A DNA stretch of 64,000 nucleotides from Sporodiniella umbellata. Lineage: Eukaryota > Mucoromycota > Mucoromycetes > Mucorales > Rhizopodaceae. A program made the translations under genes and the position numbers. Below are positions 59,278 to 64,000 of this stretch, one piece after another (the first letter of the stretch is position 1; the number at the start of each line of letters is the position of its first letter). The stretch spans positions 110,478 to 174,477 of the forward strand of contig JAIXMR010000046.1 in the NCBI GenBank assembly GCA_025677835.1, given 5' to 3'. The notes beneath the pieces were generated by a model. The model did not search any database, was not told where the DNA came from, and saw only the letters and a list, made by a program, of their open reading frames with translations.

Positions 59278-59961
59278 ATGTATCGAAAGCTAGTTTGGTT
59301 TATTTTGTGGAGTATGGCGAGTGTGTATGGATTACCGATAACGGACGACGGTTTTGAGGTAGACATGGACGGCTTAGCCCAGGCGATGACCAGCCACTTT
59401 CAATTCGATCATTTGGAGACGTTTAAGCAGGAAGCAAGCCAAGCCATGGCTCGCCAGTTGACAAGCCATCTCCAGATCGTGATTGAGCCAGGTGTGGTGG
59501 ATCCTTTGGAAAGAATGGATCTCGAGATACTTCGGTCGCAGATGTCGGCGGCTATCCAAGCGCATATGGAAGGCCGTCTTCCCTGGGAGGACGCTCAGAG
59601 TCGCCAGGCGATCAGGGCCCATGCACGTACGCTCTTACAGACCCTTTGCCCAACCACGGCCCCCACGATCCATACGCGTTGTTTGATGACGCATGCCACC
59701 CCCCTGGCCCTGGGCTTGGCAAACTATACAACGCAACACCTTCAACATCTCTCGGATCGCCTACAACACGTCGCTCTACCCGCCCTTCTCCACCAGGCCA
59801 CGCAAGACCTCCACCCGGTCCTGACGCATTTTAACTCGCTCTTTCTTTCCCCTCCGTTCGTTTTACGCGTATTACCCTGGACGCCGCAGACGTTGACCGT
59901 CAAGCCACTAGACGTCCATCGGGACTCCTTTGTTCAGTTGGCGCAGTCTACACAGACTTAA
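59278..59961 (+). CDS. secreted hypothetical protein
   Basis: A single exon of 227 residues starting at ATG 59278 (a longer GTG reading begins at 59260). Signal peptide: RKLVWFILWSMASVYGLP. The mature part is helical and His/Gln/Leu-rich with acidic and basic patches, contains two cysteines that could pair (LLQTLCPTT, IHTRCLMTH) and no membrane segment or named domain. GC content is higher than the flanks. The strong TATA box and upstream inverted repeat suggest regulated expression. No function can be assigned; a lineage-specific secreted protein is the best description. Confidence 0.7.
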   Translation: MYRKLVWFILWSMASVYGLPITDDGFEVDMDGLAQAMTSHFQFDHLETFKQEASQAMARQLTSHLQIVIEPGVVDPLERMDLEILRSQMSAAIQAHMEGRLPWEDAQSRQAIRAHARTLLQTLCPTTAPTIHTRCLMTHATPLALGLANYTTQHLQHLSDRLQHVALPALLHQATQDLHPVLTHFNSLFLSPPFVLRVLPWTPQTLTVKPLDVHRDSFVQLAQSTQT

Positions 59962-60128
59962 TAAACACCGTAACCTCCTTTGTTTTTTATTTTTTTTTTC
60001 GTTTTGTGATGAAATAAGAGAGAGAATATGCGGGGGAGCAGGCGGCGAACCACCCATTCCCCCAAAGCAAAAATTGTGGCCTCGAGACATCCGAAGATGT
60101 TCGCAGCCAGGCTAGTTGTCGCAGTGCA

Positions 60129-60437
60129 ATGACAACCGGCCCAGCTGTGCACCCAGGATTGGTGATTCCAGATGCACGACCCAGGTAAGTATGCAGAACA
60201 AAAGATGAAAAGTAGGCGACTTTTTATACTTTTTTTAGAGGTGTGACTGTTACCCTTGAAAATTCTTTTATTGTGAAAATACGTAGCACAAAAATTTTTA
60301 TCGACAACAACGAGTTTTTCAAAACGTTCACTGTTCAGGGTCCGCTACATTCCAAACAGCGCAGGATCAGAAAGGCCTTTGTTTCCATCGAGCCAGACGA
60401 GAGCTTCTGGGTCGATTTTCCCTTCCTCCTTTTCTAG
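60129..60437 (+). CDS. small hypothetical protein
   Basis: Two exons, 60129-60184 and 60239-60437 (intron GTAAGT...TTTTAG), 84 residues. The sequence is mostly beta-prone: GVTVTLENSFIVKIRSTKIF, EFFKTFTVQG, KAFVSIEPDESFWVDFPF. No signal peptide and no known domain. The frame stays open upstream of the ATG for about 110 bp (to a TAA near 60018), so another 5' exon could exist. Support comes from a consensus intron joined in frame; function unknown. Confidence 0.5.
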
Positions 60438-60935
60438 CCTGGGCTTCTTTCTTTCGTTGCTTGTCTTTTTTCATTTTTTTCATCTTTAAGAATAAGAAAA
60501 TCGCTCGCCACATATTCAATCCATCCAAAGGGAAAAAAAAAAAAGAAAAAAAAAAAAAAAAAAAAACACACATACATACATACAGCGAAGGAGGGGTGAC
60601 GTCAAGTACAGTAACACCTTCAGGAGGCGTCTAGACCTTTTTGAGTGTTAAGTCCAAAAAAAAAAAAAAAAAAAAAGCAAGTCACTTGGCTGTACGTGCG
60701 ACGGACAGTTTCTCCTATTTGATTCGTGGATTCCACACACACACACACACACCCCTCTTTCTCTCCTCATTCCGTTGTTTATTTTTGGACCGAAACATTC
60801 ATTGGGTGTCACCTTTGTTTTTATGCGGCCAAAGAAAAAAAAAAAAAAAAAAAGTATAAAAGCATTGAGTATAAAATCTAGATAATTTTTTTTTTTTTTT
60901 ATATATTTTTTTTTTTTTTTTAATTGTTCATTCAA
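60438..60935. other. spacer with simple repeats and a TATA box
   Basis: A-runs (60531-60564, 60656-60675, 60836-60853), (CA)n at 60736-60753, and TATAAAAG at 60855-60862, about 75 bp upstream of the next start codon. Confidence 0.55.
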
Positions 60936-61308
60936 ATGTCAAGTAGTAAGTGATCGCTTGACGTGAGGGGAATGGATGGATGCATTGATTATATTATTAT
61001 TTTTTGTAGTGAACGGTTGTGCAGTGAAACGACGTAGGGAAGAAGAAGAGACGACGACAGGCAAACGTTATTTTGATTTGAATATCCAATTTTCACCTCC
61101 ATTGCCTACGACGGAGCCAATGCCTTCGATCACTTATGCCTCACCCGACTATCGACCCCCTCCGCCTGCTGTCATGCCGCTCTGGTTACAGCCCACAGCC
61201 AGCTCCTTTGCTGAAGAGGATTCTGAAGACGAACCGGCATTGCTGACACCCCAGAACAACGCTGCCCATGCATCGTATTGGACACGCCATGAGCCAATGA
61301 GCTCTTGA
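60936..61308 (+). CDS. small hypothetical protein with basic cluster; ambiguous start
   Basis: Two exons, 60936-60945 and 61010-61308 (intron GTAAGT...TTTGTAG), 102 residues. Spliced, it begins MSSMNGCAVKRRREEEETT with a basic cluster that could act as a nuclear signal, followed by a proline-rich middle (YRPPPPAV) and an acidic end. If the intron is kept and translation starts at 60976, the leader becomes MDALIILLFFVVNGCA, a signal-peptide-like sequence, on the same body. No family recognised. Confidence 0.55.
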
Positions 61309-61403
61309 AACAGTTTTCTATGTAAATAAGCCGATCAATAAACATACACACACACACACAACCCAAAAAAAAAAAAAAAAAACGATTTTTATTGGGCAAA
61401 AGA

Positions 61404-62143
61404 TTAGGGAAGATGGTCATCAAAGTGCTTGGCCCAGCGAGTGAGCAGAAGGGTATGGTGTAAGGAGAGATCAAAGTTTAAGAAATGTAGAAACTCGATT
61501 TCCATACGAGAGACCGCCAGGCGGGGAGAGTGGGTATAGGCTTGAGCGGTTTCTTTTTCCTGAGGGGATTGAAAGTAATGGTAATGACTTGGGTGGGTGG
61601 GTGATGTGGGTGGCGAAGGCAACACGGTCGTATGGGTAATGATCGACTTGAGGTTCACATGAATGTATTTGCTGGCCATGATAAAGGCGATCAGCACCAG
61701 CCGTTGACCGCAGCCGGGCGTGCCCTTGATCTGGCGGTATCTCTGCTTCAATTGGCGCACGTAGTCAATCGCCACCAGCAAGCATACGCTCGGACACACC
61801 GAGGCAAGCGTTGTCGCTTCTTGTTCGCAGTATTTGACCAACGCTTGGTTCAGGCTCTCGTTCGGCAGAAACGTTGCATGCTCTAACAACTGGTTCATCA
61901 GCTTTACCAGCGTCGCTCGGCTCTCTTCACTCTCCTTGCTTTCCCACGCACTTGCCACTTGCTCGGCCAGTTGTTCTTTTACCTTTTTGTCAGTCTCTTC
62001 TCCCCCTTTGCCTCTTCTTATCACACTTTACCTACACACACCGGACTCAGTCTCTGTCGGCCGTTCAATTGGATCGCTTGAAGAATCGTACACGCCTGTC
62101 CATGGCTCGCATGGTACGCGCGCTTGTATTTACTTTCATTCAT
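61404..62143 (-). CDS. Pho80-like cyclin
   Basis: The main exon (about 62010 down to the stop at 61404) encodes the cyclin fold: SVCLLVAIDYVRQLKQRY, QRLVLIAFIMASKYIHVNLK and LAVSRMEIEFLHFLNFDLSL, the pattern of fungal PHO80-type cyclins that pair with Pho85-like CDKs. The usual Pho80 kinase-interacting tail is short. A first exon probably starts at ATG 62143 (MNESKYKRAYHASHGQ) and joins through a GT or GC donor near 62095-62117 to an AAG acce ptor near 62010; the exact donor is uncertain. A His/Pro-rich insertion (PPTSPTHPSHYHYFQSPQ) lies before the last helix pair. Confidence 0.75.
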
Positions 62144-64000
62144 CCTCTCTCCATTCGTAAATCGTAACCCAGTTGGGTTCTCTGCTCGTTTTTCCGTATT
62201 CAGTTGAAGTTTGGCTTTCATACAATCAGTTGAAATAATTGAAGGGAAAACCAAAAAAAAAAAAAAAAAAGGGACTTGCTTTTATATTCAGTTTTTTTTT
62301 TTTTTTTTTTTTTTTTTTGTGCATAACAAACCACACTACACTGTTAGTCTTGGCCCGACCGGTAATTAACCAAATCTGGTACGGGACATTATTTTAACCG
62401 TTTTTTTTTTTTTTTTTTTTATATTTATTTTATTTATTTATTTATTTTGTATTCTTATTTATTTTAAAGAGAAATCAAACGATATACTCGGTTAACACAT
62501 CACTCTCTGTCTTTCCTTGGCTGCTGATTTCATCTTGACTCTATTTTAATAATCATTCGAGAAAATACAGGACATCGAAACCCGCGGGGCCTCAAAGCGT
62601 TTTTGAGATTATCCGAAGCCATTTCTATTGGTAAGCAGACAAAGGGATCAGACTAAAAATAAGGGCGGATGAAAGAATAAGCTCTCCCTTGCCTATTCTT
62701 TTGGGAGGGAAAGACAATCATGTGAAAGACAAGCGCGCACTGAACATCTACACAAGAACAATCCAAACGTTGGGTCAACATATTCGTAGCCTGTTTTTTT
62801 TTTTTTTTTTTTTTTTTTTCTTTGGTTGGGATTGCCGTAGGACAAACCACGCCACTCCTTCTTCTATCGATCCTTTTCTTTCTAGGGAGAAATCAATGGC
62901 TTATAAAAAGGAGAATCGGAAAATTGGTTTCCACAACAAAGAAATGAGCGCGTCTTTCTTTAATCATTACAAAACAACGCCAATCAACTTTGACGCATAA
63001 AGAAAAAACAAGAAACAAAAAACAAAAAAAAAAACAAAAAAAAAAAAATCAGGTGAAATACGTTGTTTTTTTATTTTTTATTTTTTATTTTATTTTTTTT
63101 CGAAAATGGATCATTCAAACCTATAAAACCTGACTGGCCGAGACAGTACGCTTATAAAAAGGATGTCGTAGAAAAAAGTATTAAAATGTCTCATTTTTTG
63201 AGCTAATGAGTGTCGCATAGTTCATGAATAAAGTATCGCGCTTCTTAAAAAAAAAAAAAAAAAAAGTCGTTCCAAACGGCGGTGTTCATTTTCAAAACAG
63301 TCGGTTGAAGATGCATTTTTCAAAGGTCGTCTGCTGCTATTCATCGCGGCTAAAGATTTATCTATCTGTCTTTCGTCATACTTTCAGTCGACTGAACAAT
63401 GTGAGTAGCCGCAGTAGCCTGCAAGACGTAGATGGCAGAAATCGGCAAGGCATTCAATCGCTTAAACTTTAGTCTTGTTATAGACAACTGTAAGAATAGA
63501 AAAAGCTGTAGAAAAATCCAGTAGGATAGCTCAACCAGCCTAATGAAATCCATAGCAGCTTCATGTCACTGTTATCAGTTTCGTGAGGTAAGTTTGGGCT
63601 TAATAAATGGGAAACCATCATGTTGGATCATTCGGGGAAAAAGATGGGTTGCTTTATACTTTTGTCATATTAAGCTTGTATCTATGCCTTTTGTATTACC
63701 TATTGAGTATTGGGGCTCACAATCGTGTACTGTATGAGTAACCAAGAGCCTTTGGGAAAAAAGAATAGGAATTTATTTCATAGAGCATTGATATATGAAT
63801 GAGCATAGAAATGGTTTTTGTACAAGGAAGAAGAAATGTACAAACAAGTAAAAAAAAACTAAAACTAAAAGGTATACCCTTGATCGGTCAAGGGCCACCC
63901 TCAAGCTACGAGACTGAGCTTATTGCGAGAGTGTTTTGTCACCGGAATGGGTGAACTAATTAGAAACTCTTTGATTGGTTATACTCTGTCTATGAGACGC
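62144..64000. other. 1.9 kb right-end region without recognised gene
   Basis: AT-rich, with T/A runs (62253-62271, 62292-62318, 62401-62420, 62793-62820) and repeated TTTATT/AAACA motifs near 62420-62465 and 63000-63050. Short open frames are homopolymer-driven. A short exon-like piece ending REV at a GTAAGT donor (63543-63590) has no partner. Confidence 0.45.

Noticed and set aside
60976..61308. Treating 60976-61308 as the main gene model
   Set aside because: A consensus GTAAGT...TTTGTAG intron and an upstream ATG fit better; kept only as an alternative form in the findings.

Overview
This 64 kb window is eukaryotic nuclear DNA, most likely from an early-diverging, Mucorales-like filamentous fungus. 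The evidence is many short introns (about 40-100 nt, mostly GTAAG...YAG) within compact genes, AT-rich spacers full of long poly(A)/poly(T) runs, and fungal-type gene content: RPN1, Nuf2, RPA49, an Ede1-like EH protein, a Sst2/FlbA-like RGS protein, a Kin4-like kinase, a Pho80-like cyclin and an alternative NADH dehydrogenase. No bacterial operon, phage, CRISPR array, tRNA or rRNA gene was recognised. The Mucorales placement is inference; the fungal placement is firm.

Layout, left end (1-9.5 kb): 5' end of a HIR3/CABIN1-like histone chaperone subunit (-), a PPxY/DUF4097-like beta-repeat protein (+), a KCTD-like BTB protein (-), an S6K/Psk-like AGC kinase (+), a Sds3/BRMS1-like Sin3-HDAC subunit (+), a small orphan (+) and a UBTD-like ubiquitin-fold protein (+). 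Middle left (9.5-26.6 kb): proteasome RPN1 (-), an unknown coiled-coil protein (-), kinetochore NUF2 (+), type II NADH dehydrogenase (-), an ER-luminal Ish1/Msc1-like protein ending in RDEL (+) and a KIN4-like kinase (-). Centre (26.6-41.6 kb): gene-poor, AT-rich DNA with a TALE homeobox gene (+), a coiled-coil orphan (-), a CBM21 PP1-targeting subunit (-) and several exon-like fragments without a complete model. Right half (41.6-62.1 kb), gene-dense: DTWD1-like tRNA acp3U synthase (-), GH20 hexosaminidase (-), DEP-RGS protein (-), Ede1-like endocytic scaffold (-), a divergent RPA2 (-) head-to-head with RPA49 (+), HMT1/PRMT1 (+), PITHD1 (+), PCF11 (-), three orphans and a Pho80-like cyclin (-). 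The last 1.8 kb shows no gene.

The genes are housekeeping and signalling functions, not one pathway. Adjacent genes can be very close (hexosaminidase stop to DTWD1 start, 47 bp) or head-to-head (RPA2/RPA49, about 310 bp). No clear novel multi-gene system was found. The most interesting items are a GC-AG intron in the AGC kinase, 3' splice sites preceded by poly(A), a 21-nt microexon in PCF11, a long ER/K helix repeat in the Ede1-like protein, the PPxY/beta-repeat protein, a perfect promoter dyad at 59.2 kb, and fragmentary exon-like islands at 0.6-1.1, 37.3-38.3, 40.1-40.4 and 40.9-41.3 kb.
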